Source: Candidatus Scybalocola faecigallinarum (lineage in GTDB: Bacteria > Bacillota > Clostridia > Lachnospirales > Lachnospiraceae). From it: a DNA stretch of 64,000 bases. A model generated the notes under the pieces. The model did not search any database and had not been told where the DNA came from. It saw only the letters and a program-made list of their open reading frames with translations. Position 1 is the stretch's first letter. Every line of letters begins with the position of its first letter. This document shows, one piece after another, positions 54,824-63,898 of this stretch. The stretch is taken from positions 87,170 through 151,169 of the forward strand of contig DVIT01000012.1 in NCBI GenBank assembly GCA_018711005.1, written 5' to 3'. Both the position numbers and the translations under genes were made by a program.

Positions 54824-56109
54824 TGGAATGGTATATATTGCTGTCAGATGCTGTGACCAATATGCTCCGGCTGTTCCTTGGTTTTTGCTTTGTGGCAAAG
54901 CCTGGGGATTTTGTCTTAAATAAAAAGGCGTTTGTATCCACTGTTGTTTTAGGCGGTTTGCTGGCTGTTTTTGGGGCGTTATTTCTGCCTGGCCCGGGAA
55001 CTGCTGCCGGGGAAATTCTTTTTTTAGGGGCTGCTGCCTGGTATTTTAAACGGGAACGGCTGCAAATGAGCCTGTTTTTGATCCTCTTTTATGAAATTGG
55101 CGTGGGATTATGGGATTTTCTTATGTCTTCCTGGCTGGGCGTATTCTTTTTGCGGGAAGGGTTTATCCGTCCGGATACTATAGAACACAGGATGGGTGTT
55201 TGGGCGGTGCGTCTGATCATGGTGGGGATCGGACTTTTTCTGGCGTACAAAGGCGATGCCCGTGCTTATTTCCGGGCAGCTTCTGTGGCAGCAGTGGCAG
55301 GCCTGGCGGCCGTTGTTACGCTGTCTGAACAGACACGGCTTTCGCTGGATGAGGATGCGGTGGGCACATGGATCATCCTGGCAATGGTGCTGCTTTTTGC
55401 ACTGCTGTTTTACCGTCTCAGCCGCCAGCGGGAAATGGAGGCTCAGATTGCCCGGTTAAAGGAGACTCAGGCCCGGATCGTGGAACGGGACTACGAGGCT
55501 TTGCGGAAGATTTATGGAGATAATGCCAAGCTGTACCATGATCTGCATAATCATATTGAGTCCATTTATCAATGTCTGATCCAGGGAAATATTAGTGAAG
55601 CTACGGCTTATTGTGAGGCTCTGCGGGGGCCGGTCGGGGAGATTTCCCAAAATACATGGACCATGGATAAGGCGGTGGATTATCTGATCAGCAGTAAAAT
55701 GGCTTTGGCCGCAAGTCTCCATATTCAGACGAAGGTGAATATTGAATATCCCCGGAATACCAATATCCGCAGCGTTGATCTGACAACCATCCTGGGAAAC
55801 CTGCTGGATAATGCATTGGAGGCCCTCCAAAATGCTCCGGCGTCTGTACGTTTTTTGTCCCTGACAATTCGGCGTATTAATGATATGCTGATCATTAAAG
55901 TGGAAAATGGCTGCAGCAGGGAGCCGTCCCGGGCGGATGGCAAGTGGGTGACGTCCAAGGAGGATAAGGCTTTTCACGGCTGGGGCCTGGAAAGCACCCG
56001 GACTGCGGCCATGCGCTATGACGGAGTGGTTAATACGGATTATGGGGACGGGATTTTTTGCGCTGTCGTTACTCTGTCCTTTCAGCCAGTCCAGACAGCG
56101 GCAAATTAA
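54820..56109 (+). CDS. GHKL-domain sensor histidine kinase (AgrC-like)
   Basis: Multi-TM N-terminus; 'YHDLHNHIESIYQCL', 'DLTTILGNLLDNALEAL', 'HGWGLESTRTAAMRYDG'; 4-bp ATGA overlap with the regulator. Confidence 0.9.
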   Translation: MMEWYILLSDAVTNMLRLFLGFCFVAKPGDFVLNKKAFVSTVVLGGLLAVFGALFLPGPGTAAGEILFLGAAAWYFKRERLQMSLFLILFYEIGVGLWDFLMSSWLGVFFLREGFIRPDTIEHRMGVWAVRLIMVGIGLFLAYKGDARAYFRAASVAAVAGLAAVVTLSEQTRLSLDEDAVGTWIILAMVLLFALLFYRLSRQREMEAQIARLKETQARIVERDYEALRKIYGDNAKLYHDLHNHIESIYQCLIQGNISEATAYCEALRGPVGEISQNTWTMDKAVDYLISSKMALAASLHIQTKVNIEYPRNTNIRSVDLTTILGNLLDNALEALQNAPASVRFLSLTIRRINDMLIIKVENGCSREPSRADGKWVTSKEDKAFHGWGLESTRTAAMRYDGVVNTDYGDGIFCAVVTLSFQPVQTAAN

Positions 56110-56132
56110 AATTTTATATGTGGATTATCCTG

Positions 56133-56167
56133 GAAAACTCTGGCCCAAGAGCGCCGGAGTTTTTTTC
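56133..56167 (+). terminator. Terminator after AgrCA-like pair
   Basis: AAAACTCtGGC...GCCgGAGTTTTTTT. Confidence 0.8.
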
Positions 56168-56197
56168 GCGGTCAAAAACCTGCCATTTGCGGACATT

Positions 56198-56227
56198 TTG
56201 GTACAGTGCCATGGGCCATGCTATGAT
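56198..56227 (+). promoter_or_regulatory. Candidate promoter for small ORF + ABC transporter operon
   Basis: TTGGTA-N18-TATGAT. Confidence 0.5.
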
Positions 56228-56274
56228 AAATGTGTGTTAAGAAAACGCTTGAACTTACAGTTAGGAGGATTTTT

Positions 56275-56439
56275 ATGCGTCACTTTTATATTCGTATGAT
56301 TCTTGGTATTGTATTTGTTGTATGTATGATTTACAGCTTAATAACAGAAAATTTTTATTTTGCTTTGTTTTATCTGGTATTGGGGGCTATGCTTCTTATT
56401 TCTGCCTATAGTTTGTGGAAGAAAAATAAGCAGGGGTGA
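56275..56439 (+). CDS. 54-aa two-TM small membrane protein
   Basis: 'MRHFYIRMILGIVFVVCMIYSLITENFYFALFYLVLGAMLLISAYSLWKKNKQG'; RBS TTAGGAGG; stop 5 bp before the next CDS start. Confidence 0.75.
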   Translation: MRHFYIRMILGIVFVVCMIYSLITENFYFALFYLVLGAMLLISAYSLWKKNKQG

Positions 56440-56444
56440 TAAAA

Positions 56445-57188
56445 ATGCGTTATGAGCCGCTTTTGTCCGTAAACAATTTAAACGTATGGTATGACAGGAA
56501 GTATCCGGTGCTTTCCGGGCTTTGTCTGGAGCTTGGGACCCATGAGGTTGTGGGGCTGATCGGCCTTAACGGAGCCGGGAAAACCACATTCATAAAAACA
56601 ATCGCCGGACTTTTGCCGGGGTTTTCACTGGACCATCTTTGGTGGAAAGGGCAAGAATTTGCTTCCGGCGGCCGCACAGGACTGTTTCGGGATCCGGATT
56701 TTAAGAAGGAGAGGTATGTGGTGTTTGATCAGGACAGCTCCTTTATGTATTTTACATTCCGGGAATATCTGGACTATGTAGCTGCGGCTTATGGCTTGGC
56801 CCGTCCGGATGTATCCCATCTGGTGAAAGGGTTTCATTTTGAAGCGTTCCAGGATGTTCTTTTAAAGGAGTTGTCCACGGGAAATCTGAAAAAAGCGTGG
56901 CTTATTACCGGGTTTGCTTTGCGGCCCAAATTGCTTTTTCTGGATGAGCCTGTTAATGGCCTGGATTTTTCAAGTACAGAGTTTTTATATGAACTTATGA
57001 GGGGCTATAAGGCTTATGGGACGATTCTATTTTCTTCCCATGTTTTGGAAAGTATTTGCCTTACCTCCCAGAGGGTCCTTGTCCTTGAGTCGGGCAGGAT
57101 ACGCCGGGAATTTACCGGGGGAGATATTGAAGCGAAGCATATCCGGGAGGTGCTGTGGGATGAAAGTCATGATGAAGGCCTTTGCTAA
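56445..57188 (+). CDS. ABC transporter ATP-binding protein
   Basis: 'GLIGLNGAGKTTFIKTIAGLL', 'LKELSTGNLKKAWLITGFALRPKLLFLDEPVNGLD'. Confidence 0.92.
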   Translation: MRYEPLLSVNNLNVWYDRKYPVLSGLCLELGTHEVVGLIGLNGAGKTTFIKTIAGLLPGFSLDHLWWKGQEFASGGRTGLFRDPDFKKERYVVFDQDSSFMYFTFREYLDYVAAAYGLARPDVSHLVKGFHFEAFQDVLLKELSTGNLKKAWLITGFALRPKLLFLDEPVNGLDFSSTEFLYELMRGYKAYGTILFSSHVLESICLTSQRVLVLESGRIRREFTGGDIEAKHIREVLWDESHDEGLC

Positions 57189-58398
57189 GCAATATTTTGG
57201 TGCAAAATATGAGGGCATTGCAAAAAGTTTGACGATTTGTGTGATTTTGTTCTTGGCTGTTTATGGAACGCAGTTAAAAGTCCGTATTGCCCCATCTGTT
57301 TTTTATCTGACCTCAACTGCATTTAGCGGAGGAATCATGGCCCAGATGCTTTTTGGACGGAGGCTTATGGAAAACATGGAGGGCATGTTTGTGCTTCCCT
57401 TTAAAAACCGTGATTTTGTGCTGGCCTGTGTATTTATGCTTGGAAGCCATACGATCCTTACAAAAACATTGCCTGTATGGGCCTTGTTTCTGGCCGCAGG
57501 CCAGCTGGATGGGGCAGAGATCATTACCGGGATCCTTTGCGGCTGTATGGCATGTTTGGTGACCGGTGCAATGTATTTGCTGTGGAAAAAAAAGAATTAT
57601 TGGCTTCCCCCTGTGTGGGCTGCGGGGATCTTTACGGTTATCTTGTGGCCTTTGTGCCGGGAAATGGTGGCGCTTATGGCCGTGGCCAGCAGCTTTGGCG
57701 CTGTGCTGTATTTGTGTTTTGCAGATGCTTATGGATTTTTGCACAAAACAAGTTCCAGGCGGCCCTTTTGCCATACTGGAGGCCGGGGAAGTGTTTTTGT
57801 ATATCTGCTGCGTTATTTTACGGCCAATAAAAGCTGCTGTTTGAATACACTGGGGCTTTGCGCAGCTGCTGCTCTGTTTCCCTGGCTTTTTGGAAGCGTT
57901 TCCGGGATCAGCGGCCTGCCGTTAGGCTTTGCCCTATTGTGCTTAAATACGCCGGTGTGTACCATCTTGTCCGGTGATCCGGCGCTGGAACAGGCCCTTC
58001 ATATCCTTCCCGGACAATCCCGGCGGTTTTGCCGCAAGTATGGCCTTTTTATCAGTATGGTCAATCTGATGATTTACAGTATTTATCTGTGCAGCTGGCA
58101 GCTGATCAATGGCGGTCTTATTGGCGGCGCTTCCGGGTCCGCTGCCGTGACAGCCTTGTGGATGGCACTGGTCTTTGCCTTTCAAAGCGCATCCCTATCC
58201 GTATATTTAGAGTGGGCACATCCTATCCGGGGCTGGAAAACGGAAAGTGATCTGTGGCACCATCCCCGTAAATACATTGTTCCCTTGCTCATGCTGCTGG
58301 CGGCGGCGCTGACAGGGGCATGGCCCCTGCTGTTATGGGTGTGGACGGTTATTCTGCTGGTGGGCTTCCTGGTGGTTGGGAACAGGGGGCAGGGGTAA
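57160..58398 (+). CDS. ABC transporter permease-like multi-TM protein
   Basis: Polytopic; ATG 57160 overlaps the upstream ATPase, implying translational coupling. Confidence 0.75.
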   Translation: MKVMMKAFAKQYFGAKYEGIAKSLTICVILFLAVYGTQLKVRIAPSVFYLTSTAFSGGIMAQMLFGRRLMENMEGMFVLPFKNRDFVLACVFMLGSHTILTKTLPVWALFLAAGQLDGAEIITGILCGCMACLVTGAMYLLWKKKNYWLPPVWAAGIFTVILWPLCREMVALMAVASSFGAVLYLCFADAYGFLHKTSSRRPFCHTGGRGSVFVYLLRYFTANKSCCLNTLGLCAAAALFPWLFGSVSGISGLPLGFALLCLNTPVCTILSGDPALEQALHILPGQSRRFCRKYGLFISMVNLMIYSIYLCSWQLINGGLIGGASGSAAVTALWMALVFAFQSASLSVYLEWAHPIRGWKTESDLWHHPRKYIVPLLMLLAAALTGAWPLLLWVWTVILLVGFLVVGNRGQG

Positions 58399-58589
58399 GC
58401 TTCAGAAAAGTCTATATCATTTGGCAGGTAATTACGGTTAAAGACACGATTTTTTCGGCGAGATCCGTAATTTTTTGCAAGCTACGAATACAAATGTAAT
58501 TTTCGGTTCTTTCCCAATAGGGGGTATGGCGGTCGAATCGCTTTTTAGCTCTGCGGGTAGAGATTACACGGCACACTTCGGCTGGAAAA

Positions 58590-58800
58590 TAGATTTTGTA
58601 TAATTTGGCCGTAGAATTTTCCGTATATGTTCGGCTGAGATCAGAAAAACGTCTATTAGGGTCTAATTTTTTCCTTAAATGGTTAGACCCCAAATTGCAA
58701 AATCTCAATATAAGCCGAAGTATGATCCAAAATCTACGGCTGAAATTCTCAAAACGCTGAATCAGGCCTAAGGAGTAGGCTAAATTCTACGGCCATAAAG
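58590..58800. repeat. Long imperfect palindromic intergenic element
   Basis: Left arm 58607-58666 (GGCCGTAG...GGGTCTAA) and right arm 58683-58741 (TTAGACCC...CTACGGCT) are diverged inverted copies about 60 bp long; a second 14-bp perfect inverted match TGGCCGTAGAATTT (58606) / AAATTCTACGGCCA (58782). Confidence 0.75.
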
Positions 58801-58907
58801 TGGGAAATGAAGATCAAGGTCTAAACCAGATAAAATGAGGGGGCCAATCCATTCCGTTTTTTCCATTTAGTTCCCTTTACCGTTCTCCCCAAAATCCCAA
58901 AGGCCGC

Positions 58908-59462
58908 ATGTCCATAAAGGAGGAAATCACCCTGAAAAAGAAGATATTTTTACGCTCTAGGAATTGTGGTAGAATAAAAGAAAAAGAACGGAATAGTAAG
59001 CCGGAATTTGTGGGGCATGAGTTTTTTGGACGTACCGTAGCGGAATACAAAAAATGGTTGATTGATAATACAAGAGAACAATTAGATTTTGTTTTATTAG
59101 ATTTGATTCGTCTTTCACAAAATCAGATTGTATTATGTGACTGTCATTTAACAGTAGAAGAAGCTGAAAAATTCACGGAAGCATCAAGAATAGTCTTTTT
59201 AATAAAAGAACCTTCAAATTTAGTTGATGATTACTGTAATCGTCCCGATCACCAGGGATTTTGTGCTTTTATAAATAGTGCATCTGATATTGAGAGGGCA
59301 AAGGCATTATGCAATGCAGCCTTGAAAAGTCTTAACGAGAAAAAATATAAAGATATAAAAGATAGTATTTATTATTGGATTGAAAGAACTCCAAAAAGCA
59401 CAGTCGATGAAACATTAGAAAAAGTAGAGCGACATTTCGGGTTTGTAAAAAACATTTCATAA
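58908..59462 (+). pseudogene. N-terminally truncated kinase-like protein (P-loop missing)
   Basis: AT-rich; 'FVLLDLIRLSQNQIVLCDCHLTVEEAEKFTEASRIVFLIKEPSNLVDDYCNRPDHQGFC...YYWIERTPKSTVDETLEKVERHFGF' resembles the LID/C-terminal part of a small-molecule kinase; no GxxGxGK(S/T). Confidence 0.5.
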
Positions 59463-59683
59463 CAACTACATTAAAGCTGGAAAAGTAGAAATAGTAAAAG
59501 AATGGCAATTCCTGTTTGTTGGTGATGTAGCTAATCCAGCCAACGGCGGCTTTCATATACGTCCTGTCAATGTCAACAGAGCGTATCTAATCGTAGTTAT
59601 AAAAACAAACAAATGTTCGATAAAACTATTGCACATGTCTGAGAAATCAAGTATAATTAATCCATAAAAAGAGAATATTTTGT

Positions 59684-59707
59684 GACCGTTCATTTTGCTG
59701 AACGGTC
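59684..59707. repeat. Palindrome GACCGTTC-attttgct-GAACGGTC
   Basis: 8-bp perfect arms and 8-nt loop, same layout as the 48242 element. Confidence 0.75.
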
Positions 59708-59725
59708 GCTATTTTGGAGGGAACG

Positions 59726-60397
59726 ATGAAACAAAGAAAAGTAATCCCTGTACTGGCGGCCGCAGCTATTATTCTCATTTTCATCGGCATTGTTATTGCC
59801 GCAATATATGGCGGGGGGATACAGATCACATCTGCAAAACGGCCGGCTGATAAGTATCCGGGGCCAGCGCCGGTGATTCTTTGTGAAGGTGATGTGGACG
59901 GCGATGGGATTAAGGATCAGACCGATATTTTGGAAGGCGCTCTTGCCTATGTGCAGACATGTCCAAAGTATAAGAGCAAATATTATAGTTCCGGCTATCC
60001 GGATGATGGCTACGGTGTTTGTACGGATGTGGTGGCCTTTGGGTTAAAGTCTGCCGGCTTTGATCTTCAGGCATTGGTGGATCAGGATATTAAGACTCAT
60101 CCTCAGGACTATGCCATTGATACGCCGGATGCCAATATAGACTTCCGCCGGGTGAGGAACCTTAGTGTGTTTTTTGAAAATAACGGGATTTCTCTGACCC
60201 TGGACATTCATCAGATCGAAGAATGGCAGGGCGGGGATATTGTGATCTTTGAAAATCATATAGGTATTGTGTCTGACCGGAGAAATGAAGAAGGGATCCC
60301 TTATGTGATCCATCATAACAGTCCATTTCAGTTAAACTATGAGGAGGATATTTTGGAGGAGCGGGAAGATATTACCGGTCACTACCGTATGGAGTGA
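59726..60397 (+). CDS. DUF1287-family secreted protein
   Basis: N-terminal TM; 'YGVCTDVVAFGLKSAGFDLQALVDQDIKTHPQDY...WQGGDIVIFENHIGIVSDRRNEEGIPYVIHHNSP'. Confidence 0.85.
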   Translation: MKQRKVIPVLAAAAIILIFIGIVIAAIYGGGIQITSAKRPADKYPGPAPVILCEGDVDGDGIKDQTDILEGALAYVQTCPKYKSKYYSSGYPDDGYGVCTDVVAFGLKSAGFDLQALVDQDIKTHPQDYAIDTPDANIDFRRVRNLSVFFENNGISLTLDIHQIEEWQGGDIVIFENHIGIVSDRRNEEGIPYVIHHNSPFQLNYEEDILEEREDITGHYRME

Positions 60398-60402
60398 CCG
60401 GT

Positions 60403-60495
60403 GTAACTATTCAGCAATGCCCGCTTGGATTCGCAGCTAACGCTGCTTTATCGCTGCTGACGCAGCTAAATTCTCGCTTATGGCTGAATAGTTAC
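60403..60495. repeat. 93-bp element bounded by 13-bp perfect inverted repeats
   Basis: GTAACTATTCAGC (60403-60415) ... GCTGAATAGTTAC (60483-60495), with internal GCAGC/GCTGC hairpins. Confidence 0.85.
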
Positions 60496-60630
60496 TGACC
60501 GAAAAATCTCTCCTTTCTTTTTGCTCGTGAATATGGTATAACCTTTATTAAGCGCAGCAATCTGTCCGGTTGGTGTGCGATAAAACTGGGGACAGATGTG
60601 CGGATCAACGGGATGATATGGAGGTGTAAG

Positions 60631-61161
60631 ATGATGTGGATAAGGTGGGTCCTTGTAATGATCATGGGGGTTTTGCTGCTGGGCTGGGTGATCTTTTGTG
60701 CTATCCAGTGGATACGCCACGGCAAAGATCTGATCTTTAAGGGAGATTTTACAGGTCAGATAAAGTGCGTGAAGTGCGGTCATACATATACGGCCGGTCC
60801 GGCTGAGTTTGCCAGGTCTTCCATGGTCCGTTCCAGGAGTATTTCCAAAACAGAAGTAAGGAACGGAATGTTTATCCAGCGGCCAAAGTACAGCTATTAT
60901 GCCAGAAAGTTTCAATGTCCTTTTTGCAGGAAGCGGGTTTATGGCCAGGTCTTAAATATTAATGAGATCAGTGACCGGATGATGGCCCCTGCGATCAAAA
61001 GCGGTATGCGCTGGCTGATCTATATGTGCATTGGCGGATTTGCCATCATGATGGTCATGGACGTATGTATCCATTTCGCTGATCAGGCCAATAAGCGCCG
61101 GGTGGACGAGCTTAGACAGGAATATTATGAAGATTTAAAAGAGCAATATGACCTGGATTGA
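60631..61161 (+). CDS. Membrane protein with split zinc-ribbon (two CxxC motifs) between TM helices
   Basis: TM; 'IKCVKCGHTYTAGPAEF...FQCPFCRKRVYG'; second TM. Confidence 0.7.
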   Translation: MMWIRWVLVMIMGVLLLGWVIFCAIQWIRHGKDLIFKGDFTGQIKCVKCGHTYTAGPAEFARSSMVRSRSISKTEVRNGMFIQRPKYSYYARKFQCPFCRKRVYGQVLNINEISDRMMAPAIKSGMRWLIYMCIGGFAIMMVMDVCIHFADQANKRRVDELRQEYYEDLKEQYDLD

Positions 61162-61238
61162 TCTGATATAGCGCTGTACAGGTGGATGTTCGCGGGGGAA
61201 CAGTAAACAATAAGATTAACGAAAGAAGTGGAATTTTT

Positions 61239-62573
61239 ATGACAAAAGATATGACAAAGGGAAGCCCTATACAGCTGATGCTCCGGTTTGCCATCCCTTT
61301 GCTGATCGGAAATCTTTTGCAGCAGACCTACAATATGATGGATGCCGCTATTGTAGGAAGGTTTTTAGGGGCGGATGCCCTGGCAAGTGTAGGCTCTACC
61401 AGCAGCGTACAGTTTTTGGTGCTGGGATTTTGCAGTGGTATATGCAACGGCTTTGCCATACCTGTTGCCCGCTATTTTGGCGCCGGGGATTATGGGCGGA
61501 TGCGCAACTGCATTATCCATGCCCTTATATTAACAGCCGGAGCGGCAGCGGTGCTGACCGCGGCCTGTGCATTGCTGTGTCCGCAGATCCTGCATATCCT
61601 GTCTATTACAGAAGATATTTATGAGGATGCTTACTGGTATCTGCTGATCATTTTCCTGGGAATGCCGTTTACTTTGTTATATAATCTCCTTTCCAGCATA
61701 CTCAGAGCTGTGGGGGACAGTAAGACGCCCTTTGTATTTCTGGCATTTTCAGCGGCCTTAAATATTGGCCTGGATCTTTTATGCATCCTTGTGTTTTCCT
61801 GGGGGTGTGCCGGAGCGGCCATTGCAACGATTACCTCGCAGGCCGTCAGTGGTATATGCTGTCTTGTTTTTATTTTTAAACGGTTTACCTCGCTGCTTCC
61901 TACGCACAAGGATCAGCATCTGACCGGAACTACATTTGCCATGATGCTGGGAATGGGCGTACCTATGGGCCTGCAGTTTTCCATTACAGCCATTGGAAGC
62001 ATGGTCATGCAGTCTGCCAATAATGGCCTTGGAAGCGTGTATGTTTCCGGATTTACTGCGGCATCAAGGATCAAGCAGTTTGTTATGTCGCCCTTTGACG
62101 CGATCGCCACCTCGGTTTCAGTATTTTGCAGCCAGAATGCCGGGGCCAGGGAAGCAGGGCGGATCCGAAAAGGCTTTAGCCAGGGCCTTATCGCCGGCGT
62201 GGTTTATGGGCTGATTGCCGGGATCATTATGATCCTTTTTGGAAGAATCTTGTCCATGCTTTTCGTCAGCGCAGATTCAGTACAGGTGCTTGACGCCTCG
62301 GCTCAATATTTGCGGTATATGGGATACTTTTTCTGGAGTCTTGGTTTTTTAAATGTATGCCGCATGTGCACCCAGGGCCTTGGCTATTCGGGGCGGGCCG
62401 TGATTTCCGGAATTATGGAAATGATCGCCAGGACTTTTGTCAGCTTTGTGTTTGTTGGCGCTTACGGTTATACAGCCATTTGCTGGGCTGACCAGACAGC
62501 CTGGATTATGGCATGTATCTATATTGTGCCCATGTGCCTTTACTGTATACGTAAGGTGTGCCGGGATATGTGA
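61239..62573 (+). CDS. MATE family efflux transporter
   Basis: 'MLRFAIPLLIGNLLQQTYNMMDAAIVGRFLGADALASVGSTSSVQFLVLGFCSGICNGFAIPVARYFGAGD'. Confidence 0.95.
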   Translation: MTKDMTKGSPIQLMLRFAIPLLIGNLLQQTYNMMDAAIVGRFLGADALASVGSTSSVQFLVLGFCSGICNGFAIPVARYFGAGDYGRMRNCIIHALILTAGAAAVLTAACALLCPQILHILSITEDIYEDAYWYLLIIFLGMPFTLLYNLLSSILRAVGDSKTPFVFLAFSAALNIGLDLLCILVFSWGCAGAAIATITSQAVSGICCLVFIFKRFTSLLPTHKDQHLTGTTFAMMLGMGVPMGLQFSITAIGSMVMQSANNGLGSVYVSGFTAASRIKQFVMSPFDAIATSVSVFCSQNAGAREAGRIRKGFSQGLIAGVVYGLIAGIIMILFGRILSMLFVSADSVQVLDASAQYLRYMGYFFWSLGFLNVCRMCTQGLGYSGRAVISGIMEMIARTFVSFVFVGAYGYTAICWADQTAWIMACIYIVPMCLYCIRKVCRDM

Positions 62574-62627
62574 CGCATACAGGACGGTCATTATTTAAAA
62601 ATGTCCGCCTATAGAATATAAAACGCG

Positions 62628-62673
62628 CCCCCTTATAAAACATTCAGGTCTGATCGGATGTTTTATAAGGGGG
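62628..62673. terminator. Bidirectional terminator between convergent genes
   Basis: CCCCCTTATAAAACAT-N14-ATGTTTTATAAGGGGG, 16-bp perfect arms. Confidence 0.9.
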
Positions 62674-62677
62674 ATTC

Positions 62678-63898
62678 TTATTTTTTCTGTTCCATGGCCC
62701 GCTTTTGATATTCTTTGGGAGTCAGCCCGTAATATTTCTTGAATAATGCACAGAAATAGGATGTGCTTTGAAAACCGCACTGCAAAGAAATTTCCTGGAT
62801 TGGACTGCCAGTGGTTTTTAAAAGCTCTGACGCTTTTTCGATACGGCACTGGTGAATATAACTGGTCAGGTTCAGGCCGGTTTCTTTGTGGAATAATGTG
62901 GAAAGATACTGCTTTGAAACAAAATGGACGCGGGCCAGATCTTCTAAAGATAAAGGCTCCTGACAATGCTGACGTATATATAGAAGACATCTTTGTATGA
63001 GCGGATGCTTATTTTTAATGGACTGACGGGCGATCAGGGCGCAATAATCCTGGATCATTTTTTCGGGAAATGTTTTTAATTGAGATACAGAGGATGCCGC
63101 TTCAATACTTATAGCGAACCGGGAGGAAAGATCATCAATATAAACCGGGTGCACGCCTCCTCTTTCCGCAGCTTTTCGCAAAAGGACGTTGAATACAATA
63201 AGACGGTTTTTTTCATTCCGTATAAGCGTACCTGGCCGGGGGCGAAAGCTTAAACGGCTTTGTTCTTGAAATGCGTCAAAAGCCGCCATCGCATCTCCTG
63301 CGGCAACCGCATCCATCATTTGGTTTTCCAGGCAGTATAAATTTTCAATGGTATCTGCCAGGCGCACTTCTGGCAGAGTCTTTTTTGACGCTGTGGAGAA
63401 GGGGATTTCAAGCGCTGAGGCTGGAAGCTGTTCGAGAGCGGTTTGCTGTCCAAAGATGCCTGATGTAATAGCGAGAAGGGTTTTTTCAAACACCGGCAGA
63501 TTTTCAAGTACAGGAAATTGGGAAAAACATGTGAATAGTTCCGGCAGGTCCGCCTTAGACCGATGGTATGATTTGGCAATCTCATTCAGCGCCTCCTTTG
63601 TGATCTCTTTTCGCAGGACCGGGCCAATGCAAAAATAAAGCTTCCCGTTTGCGGATATATGGGGCATTTTATAAAAATAGTAATACAGCGTTATGGAATC
63701 CTGAACTTTAATGATTTTTGAACAGGATGTTTTTTGCTGGAATAGCTGGATAAATTTAATATATGTATCTTCCGATGCAAGATACTGCCTTAGACCATGG
63801 TCGATAGTGCGGATTTTTGAATAATCTGTGCCAAAGTATTGGACGGGAATATTCATAGAGGACAGTATTTGCAAATAAATAGAATCTGCTGCAGGCAT
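62678..63898 (-). CDS. AraC-family transcriptional regulator
   Basis: C-terminal 'LSLEDLARVHFVSKQYLSTLFHKETGLNLTSYIHQCRIEKASELLKTTGSPIQEISLQCGFQSTSYFCALFKKYYGLTPKEYQKR'. Confidence 0.93.
   Translation of the reverse strand: MPAADSIYLQILSSMNIPVQYFGTDYSKIRTIDHGLRQYLASEDTYIKFIQLFQQKTSCSKIIKVQDSITLYYYFYKMPHISANGKLYFCIGPVLRKEITKEALNEIAKSYHRSKADLPELFTCFSQFPVLENLPVFEKTLLAITSGIFGQQTALEQLPASALEIPFSTASKKTLPEVRLADTIENLYCLENQMMDAVAAGDAMAAFDAFQEQSRLSFRPRPGTLIRNEKNRLIVFNVLLRKAAERGGVHPVYIDDLSSRFAISIEAASSVSQLKTFPEKMIQDYCALIARQSIKNKHPLIQRCLLYIRQHCQEPLSLEDLARVHFVSKQYLSTLFHKETGLNLTSYIHQCRIEKASELLKTTGSPIQEISLQCGFQSTSYFCALFKKYYGLTPKEYQKRAMEQKK

Noticed and set aside
58412-58708. 98-aa minus-strand ORF in the gap after the ABC permease
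   Set aside because: Coincides with the palindromic element; composition and lack of recognisable motifs suggest the frame is incidental.
58590-58830. Recurring CTACGGC/TTCGGCT motifs considered as a CRISPR array
   Set aside because: Repeats are short, mixed in orientation and unevenly spaced; no spacer regularity and no cas genes in the window.
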